The translations under genes were made by a program, and so were the position numbers. A stretch of 64,000 nucleotides of DNA from the NCBI GenBank assembly GCA_947561585.1, contig CANNZV010000439.1:326706-390705 (forward strand), written 5' to 3'. The notes beneath the pieces are model-generated. The model made no database searches, was not told the origin of the DNA, and worked only from the letters and a program-made list of their open reading frames with translations. How positions within the stretch are numbered: the first letter of the stretch is position 1; each line of letters starts with the position of its first letter. The DNA comes from Caprella mutica. Taxonomy: Eukaryota; Arthropoda; Malacostraca; Amphipoda; Caprellidae. Shown piece after piece: positions 1 to 12,165 of the stretch.

Positions 1-1623
1 CCAGAAGAAAATAACAATTACTGTTGCATAATTGAAATAATTAATAAATTCTATGGAAATATCTCTATTTAAGTAATTCATTCTCATATACATTTATAGC
101 TATACTCTTATATATATTAATACTAGCTATAAATAATACATTAATAAAAAACTAATTCTTATAACTGATTGTATTTTTCAAACTTTGTATTTATAGGGCA
201 GCTGAATGGTGACTATTTAACTATAAGTAATATTTTATTGACAATTTAATGTCATTTTATCAATTATGGATGTATAATTAATGCAAAAGGATGAAGTTAA
301 ATACTTAGGTTAATTACTTCTAATTAATAATAATAATTGAGTATAAGAAAGTTTATATTTATTATGTAATGATTGCTTTACCTTTTATAGCTCTGTGACA
401 TAATAATTAATTAGTCAATACCTGTTTGCAGACGATAAGGAGTAAAATGTTCGAGAATTCAATACCTATGTTTGATTTAATGTATGAAAAAATTAACTAT
501 TACATTTTCTTGTGGTTCTTTGACATAGACACATTGGTTGTGAAATGAAACAATTGGCAATGATTCTATGAGAGAAAATAAGAAAAACAAACAATATAAT
601 ATATGTAAATAAATCAAAATTATATACAACAGGCAAATATTTGAGAACTACAATTATTTATAGGCAATTAAGTACCTAAATAAGAACTATAATGAATTTC
701 AATTCATTTAAATTAATGACTTCTAATGTATTGACATTTATAATATGGAAGAACGGTCAAGGGATTATATTGGAAATAATATTTTAATAATTAAATTTGA
801 AGTAAATTAATTTTTTTATAATTTTTAAAGGCAAATCAATTTTTAATTAATGTAACCATTAATTATTTCTCATAAGAACAGAACAATAATTATTAATAAT
901 TGTATTTGATTGTAGATGCTGCAGCTTATAAATAACCCTGACCATCCAATAGTCCTTGAGTTATAAATGACCTTCACCTTGAAATTGAACCGATCCCAGC
1001 CACAATCTAACCAAATGGTTCCTGGATACTGACCATAAATAAATAAATGCCGCTCAATACATAACCTTTTACAATTTGCGAATGTAGTAATAGATTGTTT
1101 GCCAATGACTCTATATGTAAGCAAGTCATTTTTGCATATTCATATACAGATGCATATAGCTGCCTATATTTATTATATAATAATTCACTTGGATGATAAT
1201 CATATATATACATATGCTAAACATGATTATTTAAAAAAAAATTCTTTATAAATATTCATTGTTATTGATATATGAATATCTACTTAATTATTATTACTAG
1301 TTAAAAGTAATTAACATTAGTATCTAACTTTATCCATTTGCATTAATTATACATCCATAATTGATAAATAACTTTGAACTGCCCATAAAATATCAATTAT
1401 AGTTAAATAGTCACCATTCTGCTGGCCCTATGAATACACAGTTTGAAAAATACTATCGGGTGTAAAAATTAGTTTTTGATTAATATATTGTTTATAGCTA
1501 ATTAATATACATAATTAAGAGTATACCTAAATGTATATGAAAATGAATTACTTAAATAGAGATATTTCCATAGAATCTATTAATTATTTCAATTATTCAA
1601 CAGTAATTGTTATTTTCTTCTGG
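1..1623. mobile_element. Element with ~330-bp terminal inverted repeats
   Basis: Positions 1 to about 340 reappear as the reverse complement at about 1290-1623. Both ends carry CCAGAAGAAAATAACAATTA, with roughly 80% identity by eye over the arm. The interior is AT-rich and has no transposase reading. It also contains a degenerate fragment (about 950-1110) of the dispersed GGTCA-rich repeat described at 59,826-60,430. The left end coincides with the window edge, so the true terminus and any target duplication cannot be seen. It is best read as a non-autonomous long-TIR DNA element. Confidence 0.6.
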
Positions 1624-1729
1624 GAAATAATTCTTACAAATATCAATAAATTATTCGGTTTTAAATAAATAAAAAACATTACTTTCTTTTGAATTTAATA
1701 CAAGTTTTAATCATCCAAATTTAATTAAT

Positions 1730-2190
1730 TTTCTCCCAATTAATTTCTATTCTATTATTACCATTTTAATTTAAGTTTCATTTTCTCCAATTTAATTCAA
1801 TTTATATTCTTTCAACGTAAAGTTAATTTCGGTTTTATTTTTTCCAATTTAATTTCGGTTTTATTTTCCATTTTTTCCAATTTAAATTTAGATTTATTCT
1901 TTCCTATTTCATTCTAATTCTATTGTTTTAATTTAATTTAATTCTATTTTTTAAATTCAATTCTAGTTATATTGTTTCAATTCAATTGTAGTTCCAGTGT
2001 TACAATTTTATTTAGTTCTATTGTTTCAATTTAATCTTAGTTCTGTTGTTTCAATTCAATTTTATTTCTATTGTTTTAATTTAGCTCAATTTTATTGTTA
2101 TAAATTAAAATCCGTATTATTTTCTATTCAATTAAATTCATTTCTTCCAATTTCATTCATGTATTGGTATTTCCAATATAATTTCTGAAT
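1730..2190. repeat. Degenerate T-rich ~20-bp tandem repeat
   Basis: Successive lines repeat variants of TTCAATTCAATTCTATTGTT with many substitutions and length changes. The plus strand is almost free of G. The 63-codon open frame here is only the T-rich repeat read as Phe/Leu/Ser codons. No other signal is seen between 1624 and 2414. Confidence 0.5.
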
Positions 2191-2414
2191 CATCGTTCCA
2201 TATTATACATGTTATTACTTATTACAATAGACATTAATGATATTTTTTTTTTATACATTGCAGTTCTCTTTTTTTCTGTTGTAATTATTTTGATTCATCC
2301 ATTTTTACTTTCTCGCTATTATTAATGCTAAATATTTGCATTAGATTTAACAAAAAAATCTTATTGGCACTTGACCAGAAAATAGTTTATTTTTTATACA
2401 TTATTTTAATTAGA

Positions 2415-2760
2415 TATTGAATTCTCGAAGATTTTAACCTTTGTTGTCGTCCAGCAAACAGGTTTGCAGCGACTAATATTACATCACAGAACTATAAAAG
2501 GTAAAGCTTAATATATCATTATGTAATATATAATATAAATATAAAAATGAATAAATATACTATATTCAATTCTTATTATCAATTAAAATTCATATTAGCT
2601 AATCAACTCAACCCAAGAATTGAACAGCTTCCATTTGCATTAAAAATTATTCATCAATAAGTGATAAAATAACATAAACAATTAGTCACAATTTTACTGT
2701 TGCTATAATACCCAATTTGAAAATAAGTATCAGTCATGAATAAAATTGTTTAAACAAAAA
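2415..2760 (-). repeat. Diverged third copy of the left inverted module
   Basis: The reverse complement of this stretch matches about 200-480 of the window. The shared landmarks are a block reading CTTTACCTTTTATAG, the CCTGTTTGC/GACGA segment and TCGAGAATTCAAT. Identity is lower than between the two arms of the 1-1623 element. It suggests that a related element end, or a nested or rearranged copy, lies here. Confidence 0.45.
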
Positions 2761-3633
2761 ACCATTACGTAATACAAGTATTGAATAATGTATTATATTT
2801 CAAACATGTAAAACACCAATAACTTCCGTTCTATAATTCATTGTTAAAATAAATCAATAATATTTATACAGTAAAGCTCTAATATTTTTCATATTAAATT
2901 CCAATAATTTAAATAATTATTTAATTTTCAATATAAAAATCTCCCGACTACAATAAATTCCTCCCATTGGTCAATGACCCACCCGCCAAACTATCAAATA
3001 AATCATCACCAACAAACTGCCGCATGTACCATTGACCTAAAATCTACCTGACCTCTTAGACTGATGAGGAAAATAACTAACTATAATAAATAGTAGTGAC
3101 TTTTTCCTTGTTGAGAACACATGAGGTAAATTTATTAGACCTTTTGTTTCGATATAATAATACTTCTTAAAACAATAAATAAAACAAAACAACTTCACTA
3201 TAAGTAACAGATCACTATAACTATAACCTGCAACAGTACATCTTCAAACAGGTTCTGACATGTTAAACAGAGTTCCAACGTACTTGAACAAGTTTGGTCA
3301 TGTTCAAACAAGAACTAACAAGTTCTTACGTGTTCTAACAATTTTATGAACCTATAAAATTTACTATTTTAACACAGAAGAAGTTAAAGATTTTCATTTT
3401 CAGAATTTGACTAAATATTCTTTTGACCTTTCCTTGACAGACCAATTAGAGTCTGACCTACTAAGTGGAGTGTTTGATTTGCTGATGTTTATCCTGATTG
3501 CCTTGTATGGTAATATGAATAGATTTTCCCTATGCATAGAAAACCAAAGTCTATTTTATGGCACACTAAACAAAATATATAAACAATATTAAAAAATTCA
3601 AGTATTTCACTTTTAATGATGGGGTAGGTTCAA
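2761..3633. other. AT-rich sequence, nothing recognised
   Basis: There is no convincing reading frame, RNA gene or repeat. A short run of GTTCTAACA/GTTCAAACA-like words at 3240-3345 is slightly repetitive. Confidence 0.4.
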
Positions 3634-4016
3634 ACTATAGTTTAGTAAAATCTCTACTTTAGCGAAAGTTTTTCAAAATTTACATCAATTTCTAGTTTTT
3701 TAATTATATCATGTTTTTCGTGTAATTTTGAAGCATTTCTTCTATAATATTTGAATTCATTAGACAAGATACCTGATATGTATTAGAAAATTAATAAAAA
3801 ATTTATACAGGCTGTTCATTTAAAAATATTATTTCATTACACAGGGTACATAATTTCTCATAAATAAACTAAAACTAGTTCGCTATGCTGAGCTCACTTC
3901 TTAGAAATACACATAGAAAACTATTATGGATATTTTATGGCAGATTAAATAAAACATGTTCATTATACGTGGTAGCTCACTATACCGGAATTCATTATAG
4001 AGGAGTTCTACTGTAT
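3634..4016. mobile_element. pogo/Tigger-like MITE
   Basis: The left end reads TAGTAAAATCTCTACTTTAG. The right end, reverse-complemented, reads CAGTAGAACTCCTCTATAAT. Both match the general CAGTARAACYTCTATA terminus known from pogo/Tigger-type elements. A TA follows the right end (4015-4016), but the left TA is degraded. The interior has only short open frames and no transposase. A relative is present at 61,830-62,008. Confidence 0.5.
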
Positions 4017-4069
4017 TACCTTAGCAGATTGCAGGAGGTTGTATTTTATGTGGCATTTATTTTATTATT

Positions 4070-4165
4070 TATTTGTCATCTACGCTCAGCTAAAAAAGTG
4101 TTCTGCTCATTTATCAGCGACTGCGAAGGTATGCGCTCTACGAGTGCCCGTAATCCTGTTAAAAG
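4070..4165 (+). repeat. Short fragment of the dispersed GGTCA-type repeat
   Basis: It ends in GCGAAGGTATGCGCTCTACG followed by AGTGCCCG, the same tail as the copies at 8,176-8,376, 43,345-43,690 and (minus strand) 59,826-60,430. The middle is deleted. The overlapping 76-104 codon open frames on both strands are chance readings through the repeat. Confidence 0.55.
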
Positions 4166-5130
4166 TTATGTTAATTATCACCCATACCCAATTAATTAGC
4201 AAATAATAATTAAATACAGAAGTACAAATTTCAATAGGTACATTAATATTATAAAACAAACCAAACTGAAACCAGAAGCACATTCGGGGCAGAAACTTGA
4301 AGAACGAATGTTTTTTTTCTTTACTTTCTTTCTCCACAACGAATGAATTTCAATGCTCATATTTAGATACCATTTTATAATAATCATCAAATAAAAATAT
4401 TATACGGTATTTAATTCATTTCTAGTATAATTGCAACTTTGCTATTTAATTTTGTTTATTAATATAGTTTTTGTATAGATTGATCAAAATATTAAACTAA
4501 CTATTTAATAGAGTTAAATGTAGGTAATTATTCATTAGCTATATATAGATAATATTATAATACATAGCTATATATAATGTATGCTATTACACTTACATGG
4601 ATAAATTGAACTATTTCATTTTCAATATTAGTGGGATAGAAATACCATATACAACTAAAATTAAAGTTTTTATTAGATGCAATAGAATAGAAATAAAATT
4701 ACTATAAAATATTATATTTCAAACATGTTATTAATATTGTAACATATAAACATTGTTATTTATAGGTTATAACCTCCATCGACTCACCCACACAGTACGG
4801 ACTGGTAAACTAACATTGAAATATAATTTATTTGCATATTTAAAGAGAAATAAGTACTACTGTGAGGTATTTACTTCGTATTTACATGTTAAACATGGGA
4901 AAAAATGCACTGAAATATAGAAACTTCTAATTACTCTGTGTGTACCATCAGTAATAGAGTTAAATAGGCAGGTATACATGTTGTACTGAGGGTACACTTT
5001 CTTGGCTGATGGTACATGGAGTAGGATGGGAATGGGAATATTGGATTGTCATCGCGGGAAAGGATTGGGAATTGAATTCCTTAGAGGAAATAAAACTTGA
5101 AACAATGGAAAGAAATGAACATGAAAAGAA
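4166..5130. other. AT-rich sequence, nothing recognised
   Basis: I see no gene, RNA or ordered repeat. The right part (5030-5130) becomes purine-rich as it approaches the 12-bp minisatellite. Confidence 0.4.
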
Positions 5131-5658
5131 AGAGTGATAGTTAGAGTGATAATTAGAGTGATAGTTAGAGTGATAGTTAGAGTGATAGTTAGAGTGATAG
5201 TTAGAGTGATAGTTAGAGTGATAGTTTGAGTGATAGTTTGAGTGATAGTTAGAGTGATAGTTAGAGTGATAGTTAGAGTGATAATTAGAGTGATAGTTAG
5301 AGTGATAGTTAGAGTGATAGTTAGAGTGATAGTTAGAGTGATAGTTAGAGTGATAGTTAGAGTGATAGTTTGAGTGATAGTTAGAGTGATAGTTAGAGTG
5401 ATAGTTAGAGTGATAGTTAGAGTGATAGTTAGAGTGATAGTTTGAGTGATAGTTAGAGTGATAGTTAGAGTGATAGTTAGAGTGATAGTTAGAGTGATAG
5501 TTAGAGTGATAGTTAGAGTGATAGTTAGAGTGATAGTTAGAGTGATAGTTTGAGTGATAGTTAGAGTGATAGTTAGAGTGATAGTTAGAGTGATAGTTAG
5601 AGTGATAGTTAGAGTGATAGTTAGAGTGATAGTTAGAGTAATAGTTAGAGTGATAGTT
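5131..5658 (+). repeat. 12-bp minisatellite, 44 units
   Basis: The array consists of head-to-tail AGAGTGATAGTT with very few variants: AGAGTGATAATT, AGTTTGAGTG and one AGAGTAATAGTT. The length of 528 bp equals exactly 44 units. Each unit carries an in-frame TAG on the plus strand, so it does not code in that frame. Confidence 0.95.
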
Positions 5659-6450
5659 AAAACGAAATTATTTCAATGACAATTTAAATTAAACATAAAC
5701 GAGTACCTTCATAAAAAATGAAGTTAAGAAGAGATAACAGCTATAATAGCAACTTTCTAAACAGAGACATACAAATAAAGTTGGTTGGTTCATTCAACAG
5801 TCTACATGCAGTTGCTATACCTATTTTAATGAGAAATGAAAAGTGATATATACAATAAAGGTATTATAATCTTTGGTTATAGTTCAGTTTTAATTCACGG
5901 TGTTATCGTAGTACAATGTTTATACCAAAGTAAGATCATTTCTGCTCTACAAGTTTTTTCATTAAACTGCTCAGTCTTGAAACTGAGTTATTTTTTTATG
6001 AAATAAAAAAGTTATAATTAATAAAATATTGTTTCCCAATTGACTGCTTGCCTGGGTCCTATAAATGTAACTATATATACCTACTGTGCTACTAGGACAC
6101 TCATAGTTCTCGGGAAGTGTGGGTTAATATATATCATGATATATCGATCCAAAATTTTCCGAATACTGTTAGTGTCTCAATAATTCATTCGTTTTAGAAT
6201 TTATTTAATTTTTCTTATTTGATAATAATAGAAATTATTATTATAAAGTTGTTTAAATTCATGTTTTTAAGATATTCATCCTCTTTCATCTAATTATTCA
6301 AATTTGAAAAGTAGCTAATATTGATAAAAGTTTCAAGTATATAAATTGATATGTTATTGATTCAAGCTCTAGGATCGAAAATGTTACCAGTGAAAATAAC
6401 TCTTTCATGTTAATTATGATTCCATGCGTCCAGAAACAGTCTCAGCATGT
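5659..6450. other. AT-rich sequence, nothing recognised
   Basis: There is no gene, RNA or repeat that I can support. Confidence 0.4.
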
Positions 6451-6475
6451 GCTCCGTTTTCCCTCATTAATCTAT

Positions 6476-6588
6476 TGCAGAGCCTCAGATATCATCAAAA
6501 GATGATATCTGAGGATGAATCGGAAACTGAAAAGGATATCATAGATGTAACACGACACTTGTCTCGAAACCCAGATGATGAGATTTAG
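6476..6588 (+). CDS. Possible 3'-terminal exon fragment of an unknown gene
   Basis: A pyrimidine-rich stretch ends in CTATTGCAG at about 6471-6479. An open frame runs through MISEDESETEKDII and on to DVTRHLSRNPDDEI, then a TAG at about 6586. The product would be a short acidic C-terminal tail. No upstream exon is recognisable and there is no canonical AATAAA close by. The family cannot be named. A chance open frame or a retrocopied gene end is an equally good reading, so confidence is low. Confidence 0.2.
6483..6514. repeat. Perfect 14-bp inverted repeat with AAAA loop
   Basis: CCTCAGATATCATC, AAAA, then GATGATATCTGAGG: a perfect 14-bp stem with a 4-nt loop. It lies inside the possible terminal exon. 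Confidence 0.9.
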
Positions 6589-6589
6589 G

Positions 6590-7320
6590 TTAGGTTATAG
6601 ATAAAGAAATATTATAATAACATTAGTTAACTTTCCTATCATTTTTTTTGTACCATGAACACTGTATTAGTTAGGTAGTTATTAATATTTACTTGCATAT
6701 AATATGACTTCGAATAAGTACGTACAACGAAGATTATATTTCATTGAAAATGATCCGTAGAGATATCCTTTATATTTAATTTTCAATCATCCCGTCCAAT
6801 TAGCTTATCATAAATACAAATACATTGGCCCCCAAATAGATTGAATTACATGTCACCACATCAACAACAAATAATGAATACAGTATTTTATGCTGTCAAT
6901 ACCAACTCTTCCATTTCATTTCACCGTGGTTGATGGAACGAAAGTTTGCGACCTGTTCTCAGGTATCTTTTGTTTCCTAACGAAATTGATTGCTAGATGC
7001 TCCTGATTAGGAAGAGTGCTTGCTTGCCTTATTTTGCAGTCACGTTTGGGGCTAATCTGCTTATAAGGAAAATCTATTGTTATGCTGAAACTCCTAGAAC
7101 TGACATTTCTGCAATGCATGAAAGAGTAGAGCACTTTCAATTAGTATTTAAAAAATTAAGATATTAATGTAAATCTTAAGGCCATATCCATAAGGTGAAC
7201 GCTAATTATAATTATCAACCGATTAAGTGACTGTATATACTGTATACTGTATACGTAGGATAACTTTTCTGCATGCATGAGCATTGTCCTCGATTACTGA
7301 TAGGTGGTACAATAAACTAT
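6590..7320. other. No recognised feature
   Basis: A 74-codon minus-strand open frame (6916-7140) has no recognisable domain and no supporting signals. The stretch is otherwise AT-rich. Confidence 0.35.
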
Positions 7321-7321
7321 A

Positions 7322-7812
7322 GGGAGTAAGTAAAAATAATGGATCAGAAACGGACCAAGTAGCTAGTAAACATAACGGACCTGAAATTAACCTAGTATAC
7401 AGATAACGGACCAGAAATTAAGCTGATAAAGTTAAGGGACCAGAAAACTTTTTTTTAGTTTTATTAAATATTTGCTTTAGTATTTCATAAATTTACAACC
7501 TCATAAATGATAATATTAATGATTATACATTAATTTTGCATATTTTATTAATTAAAAGAATTGATGTAAAACGTGATCCATTTTAAAGTTGTGAAGAACG
7601 AGTGGTATAAAAATGGAAAAAAAAACTTCTGCTTAAATCCTTTAACGTGGTATCTATGATTCCAAAATTAAACTCTATTCCAATTATATGTCAAATATTT
7701 AATAATATAACCAAGTAATGATAAATGACCAGAAATGAAGCTAGTAAAGATAACTGACCAGAATTTAAGCTAATAAAGTTAGCGAACTGCTGTCCGTTAT
7801 CTTTATTTGCTC
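7322..7812. mobile_element. MITE with TA target duplication and subterminal repeats
   Basis: The left end GGGAGTAAGTAAAAATAATG and the reverse complement of the right end GAGCAAATAAAGATAACGG form imperfect terminal inverted repeats. TA flanks both sides (7320-7321, 7813-7814). A motif of the type ATAACGGACCAGAAATTAAG recurs at both subterminal regions (7335-7450 and 7720-7790). There is no coding capacity. Confidence 0.6.
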
Positions 7813-7820
7813 TAATTTAA

Positions 7821-8025
7821 GGCTGCTTCACACATCACCGTGATCCGACCGGGACGTCACCGGTCAGTGATTTTTTATCACTGTGGAGAGCCGGTACTGT
7901 ATGAATGTGTCCGTTGAAATTTATGTAACGATATATTTTTCCACTGACACCGAATCACTGAGAGGAGAGTGACGGAGACGGACCGGTGACGTGCCGGACG
8001 GATCCCGACGATGTGTGAAGAATCC
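7821..8025. mobile_element. 205-bp MITE flanked by TTAA
   Basis: The termini GGCTGCTTCACACATCACCG and (reverse complement of the right end) GGATTCTTCACACATCGTCG begin imperfect inverted repeats of about 45 bp that include GACGTCACCGGTC or a close variant. TTAA lies immediately outside both ends (7817-7820, 8026-8029), as expected for piggyBac-like or Kolobok-like insertion. The element is GC-rich against an AT-rich background. There is no open frame. Confidence 0.75.
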
Positions 8026-8175
8026 TTAAAGATCAAATCATAAGAATTATCAAATGTATAGGGATGTTAAAAATATAAAACTTTATCTTAGTTTCATTAC
8101 CACCTATTTCTGTGATATTGATAATTATAATTAATTCCAAAATTTCAGAAGGGTTTCTTTTGGTGGGATTTATTT

Positions 8176-8376
8176 GTAATCTTGTTATTCACATAACTCA
8201 AAATATTCAACCAAATTACCTAAAATTTTATGGGACAGCTATTCATTATCCAAGAACCATTTGTGTAGAATTGGAAGTCATCGGATAGAAGGTCAAGATC
8301 ACGAAAAAGTCAAAATGATCAAAAAAATTAACGGCGGTGAAGGTGTACGCTCTACAAGTGCCCTCTCTAGTTATGT
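8176..8376 (+). repeat. Dispersed GGTCA-type repeat copy
   Basis: It starts at ATCTTGTTATTCACATAACT, continues through AAATATTCAACCAAATTACC and AAGGTCAAGATCA, and ends with GGTGTACGCTCTACAAGTGC. It aligns by eye with 43,345-43,690 and with the reverse complement of 59,826-60,345. Confidence 0.65.
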
Positions 8377-9057
8377 ATGTATTATACATGTATATGGTAA
8401 ACATTGAAATATCCTATACCAAAACGTAAGGAATAGGTAATTGTTAACTGACTAGTTAATGTAATGTTTATTATGAGTGGAGGATTGTTTATTTTTTCAC
8501 CACCCATCAATTTCTTTGCAACTGTTTGATTTATAATTAAATGAACACAGAAAGTAGAATTATTGTAAAAACACACAAACAGTAATAATATCGTACTATA
8601 TATAATGATAATTTATTATACAAAAGAACATAATAAAAAGTAAATCAATTCGCATCATCCTGGACATGCAGATTTACATGTTCACATTTAACGCAATTTC
8701 AATTGATTTTTCTAACTTCTATTAAAGCAATGTTAAATTTATTTTAAATAACCATTATCATTTACCAACATTCTTTAAAATAGCTATACCTATCTCATTT
8801 ATTTAAGAAAATTAGCCAGCAATTTTCAAATTTCTAGGTTAAAGAATAACTTCCTCAACAGATCCACTTATCTAATCTCTTCATAGATTATCTTCTTGAA
8901 AGCATTTGCATAATTTGTGTTCACCCCATCATTGATGGTGACTCCTAACCATCAATCAGCTGATCGTGAAGAGAACATAACTGACTGAGATGACTTTGAC
9001 CTGTTACGTTGACGACATCTGTAACACGACTCATCTGCTATCTAAAGTAGTAACGGA
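8377..9057. other. No recognised feature
   Basis: AT-rich. Short open frames lack any support. The stretch leads directly into the 18-bp minisatellite. Confidence 0.4.
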
Positions 9058-9766
9058 TACGGTAACATCTTCTGGGGTAACGTCTTCTAGTGTAACATCT
9101 TCTAGAGTATCAGGATTCTAAGATATTATCTTTTACGGTATTATCTTTCACTATTGTAACAACACCAGCTAGAGTAACATCTCCGGCTAGAGTAACATCT
9201 TCAGCTAGAGTAACATCTCCGGCTAGAGTAACATCTTCAGCTAGAGTAACATCTTCAGCTAGAGTAACATCTTCAGCTAGAGTAACATCTTCAGCTACAA
9301 TAACATCTGCAGCTACTGTAACATCTTCAGTTAGAGTAACATCTTCATCTAGAGTAACATCTTCAGCTAGAGTAACATCTTCAGCTAGAGTAACATCTTC
9401 AGCTAGAGTAACATCTTCAGCTAGAGTAACCTCTTCAGCTAGAGTAACATCTTCAGCTAGAGTAACATCTTCAGCTAGAGTAACATCTTCAGCTAGAGTA
9501 ACATCTTCAGCTAGAGTAACATCTTCAGCTAGAGTAACACCTTCAGCTACAGTAACATCTTCAGCTAGAGTAACATCTTCAGCTACAGTAACATCTTCAG
9601 CTAGAGTAACATCTTCAGCTAGAGTGACATTTTCAGCTAGAGTAACATCTTTAGCTAGAGTAACATCTTCAGCTAAAGTAACATCTTCAGTTAGAGTAAC
9701 ATCTTCAGTTAGAGTAACATCTTCAGTTAGAGTAACATCTTCAGTTAGAGTAACATCTTCAGCTAT
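9058..9766 (+). repeat. 18-bp minisatellite, first block (~39 units)
   Basis: The monomer is ACATCTTCAGCTAGAGTA. The left edge (9058-9160) has degenerate units and the centre is nearly homogeneous. Because 18 is divisible by three and the monomer lacks stops in some frames, a 231-codon frame stays open on the minus strand (EDVTLA repeats). That frame begins at TTG, not ATG, so I do not call it a gene. Confidence 0.95.
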
Positions 9767-10499
9767 AGACTTGGCAGAAGTAGAATTTGGTTGATATTTA
9801 TTCAATATGATAACCCGCGTGTTTTTAAAGTTCTTATGAATGAATATTAATTAATAATTTTTTTTGTATCTTTTTTTTTATTCTAAATGATGGCAAAAAT
9901 GTGTAGTATCATATGTATATCCCTTTACCGGGCCAATGAAGAAATAGAGTGAAATTTAACTTTTTTAATAAAAATTTATATACAAAATTAATTTCTAAGA
10001 CACTTTCATTCAAGTGCATTTTTTCATTTTTTTGCATATTTTTATTGGAAATTTGATATATTGAAGTGATCAAATAAGTCATACCGCCCAGTTCCCCTAA
10101 AACGACAAGTGATCATATATGATATAGGGTACCTAAAAATATTGATTATAATAAAACGAATATTGTGAATTAGGTACAATTCCTTTCATTTAGTGAGAAA
10201 AATGCCTAGATAAAATATGACAATAAACTATAAAATAATTCTCCACTTAAATTGAAATACAAATAATAAAAAAAATTAGAAATATTTAAAAAAAAAATTA
10301 ATTGAATGATCCAGTATATGTGTCAACTCACGGTATTAGTAGATAGTTTAGACATTTGAAATTAGAAACTCCTATGTCAAAGAACTGAAAAATGATAAAG
10401 TGTTGGGTATTCGAGATATTTTTAGTGAGACTCGTGGTGGAGTATTTTATACTCCAATGAGTATTTCATACTCATTCAAACACAAAGGTATATTGCAGA

Positions 10500-11830
10500 A
10501 GGAACAAGCAACGTATGAATGCGCATGATTTCTTCACTTGCCGTCTCTATCTTATCCATTCACCTTCCTGCACTTCTCCTTCTATTTCACTTTGTTTTAT
10601 CATATGTTTCTCCAAATTCTTTTCCTTTCTCTCTTTATCTCCACTGTCATTCATCCTAATGCTCTTCACTATCTCCATGTACTTCACCACCTCTTCTAAA
10701 GCTTCGAATCCTCTTCTCATCTCTCAGCTGCATTTCCTCCAATCGGTCCTCTTCGCCATTTTAATCATCATCATCGGCTTATTCATTGTAACTTTTTTCT
10801 TCATTCATCTAACTATGATGGCCAGGTATTTGATTACCCCCCAATCATACCCTTTTTCTTTCCCGTCTTTACCACTCTCATGTATCGGGCAATACCATGT
10901 CCTCCTTGTTTTCAACTTCTTAAAATATAGGTTTCTTGCCACTCTTCTTCTCCTCCTCTGTCATACACTCCTCCAGCCCTCGCGTCCTCGTCATTATGAG
11001 ATTCGCGAAGCGGGTGGTTCATGTTGAATCCCTTCCTTCACAGCACTCCTATATATCCCCCTTTTCTCCTCTCTGGTGGGTACATAGATGCTAACAAGTC
11101 CCTTCTCTCGCTTCCTGCTAGTTTACACCACGATCAACTGTGTAGTTTCCTCAGTCCTCCATACCCTTCCATCATTGGTGTTCTGTCCCTCTCTCCCAGC
11201 TTCGACATCTAAATCATTACCACATCTAACTTTTCACGCACCATCACCTCTCTAAGCTCATCCTACTTGCTAAAGGATGACCGCGGACCACATCCAGAAG
11301 CCCATCTCTCAATTCTCCCTTCCATTTCACCTTCACCAGCTCCTCTCCTTGATCTACTTCCTACTCGCAACTCCTCCACTTTCAGTGTTCTCTCCTTCTT
11401 CCTTTACCCTGCGCACTTTTAGTGTTTGATTTTACTGCTCTTCTGGCAATGCAGTGCTTTTCCTCTTCTAGCGATGTGAACAACCGTCACTCTTGATAGT
11501 ACATGTTCTCCTTCGTCTGCTCTTTCACACACTCTCTTATTCCACTGCATCCTCAGCAGCTCCATCTCAGGCTCCACTGATACCTTCTCACACTAGTGCA
11601 TGATTTGTGGCTCTGCACCTCTGTTGTTTTCTTATGCAGCACTCTGCACAACTGACCACTTTTTCTCTCTCCATAACACTTCGACAGCTATCCTCTCTTA
11701 CATCCCCCAATCATCTGCACAGATTTTGCTTGTGTTCCTCCCAAGGATACAGCCTTTCACTCACTTCATGCGACTGAATGATGATGGGGAAATTGATATT
11801 ATGGATATTATATCAATTATATGAAAGAGA
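10500..11830 (-). pseudogene. Pyrimidine-rich block, possible decayed LINE ORF1
   Basis: The plus strand is strongly C/T-rich, unlike its surroundings. On the minus strand around 10,750-10,600 a frame-shifted reading gives the charged coiled-coil-like string FEALEEVVKYMEIVK. This resembles the acidic/basic coiled coil of non-LTR retrotransposon ORF1 proteins. No reverse transcriptase or endonuclease motif could be placed. The 170-codon plus-strand frame at 10,515-11,027 is the antisense of this block. An old LINE fragment is the likeliest reading. Confidence 0.35.
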
Positions 11831-12054
11831 AGGAGTAAATGTTAATCTAATTCATGACTCAATCCTAAACTGTGTGATTATTTGATTATATACAAAAAAA
11901 TTATCGATATTTTAAGCAGTATTCATTACGAGAAATATGCTATGATACTTTCAGCATAGATTTTGCATGTAACCAGGCTTATTATTCAACATTTTAAGCT
12001 ATTATTATATTAAATTAAAGAAATATCAAAACAGTAAAGTGTTCACTATTCGAC

Positions 12055-12165
12055 CCAAGTGATCATATATGATAACTTATCATATACGATGGATGGGTCA
12101 AGTGATCATATATGATCACTTATCATATACGATTAATCGGTCAAGTGATCATATATATATGATCA
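12055..12165. repeat. 43-bp tandem repeat with perfect palindromes
   Basis: About 2.5 copies of a 43-bp unit are present. The middle copy holds a perfect 22-bp palindrome at 12,100-12,121 with a central ATAT flanked by TGATC/GATCA. The same word occurs near 10,103 and, partially, near 12,530. Confidence 0.8.

Noticed and set aside
9110..9805. 231-codon minus-strand protein of EDVTLA repeats
   Set aside because: It starts at TTG, consists of the 18-bp minisatellite, and has no splice, signal or poly(A) evidence.
10515..11027. 170-codon multi-pass membrane protein
   Set aside because: It is the antisense of a purine-rich coiled-coil-like block. Its Leu/Ser/Phe-rich composition is explained by C/T richness.
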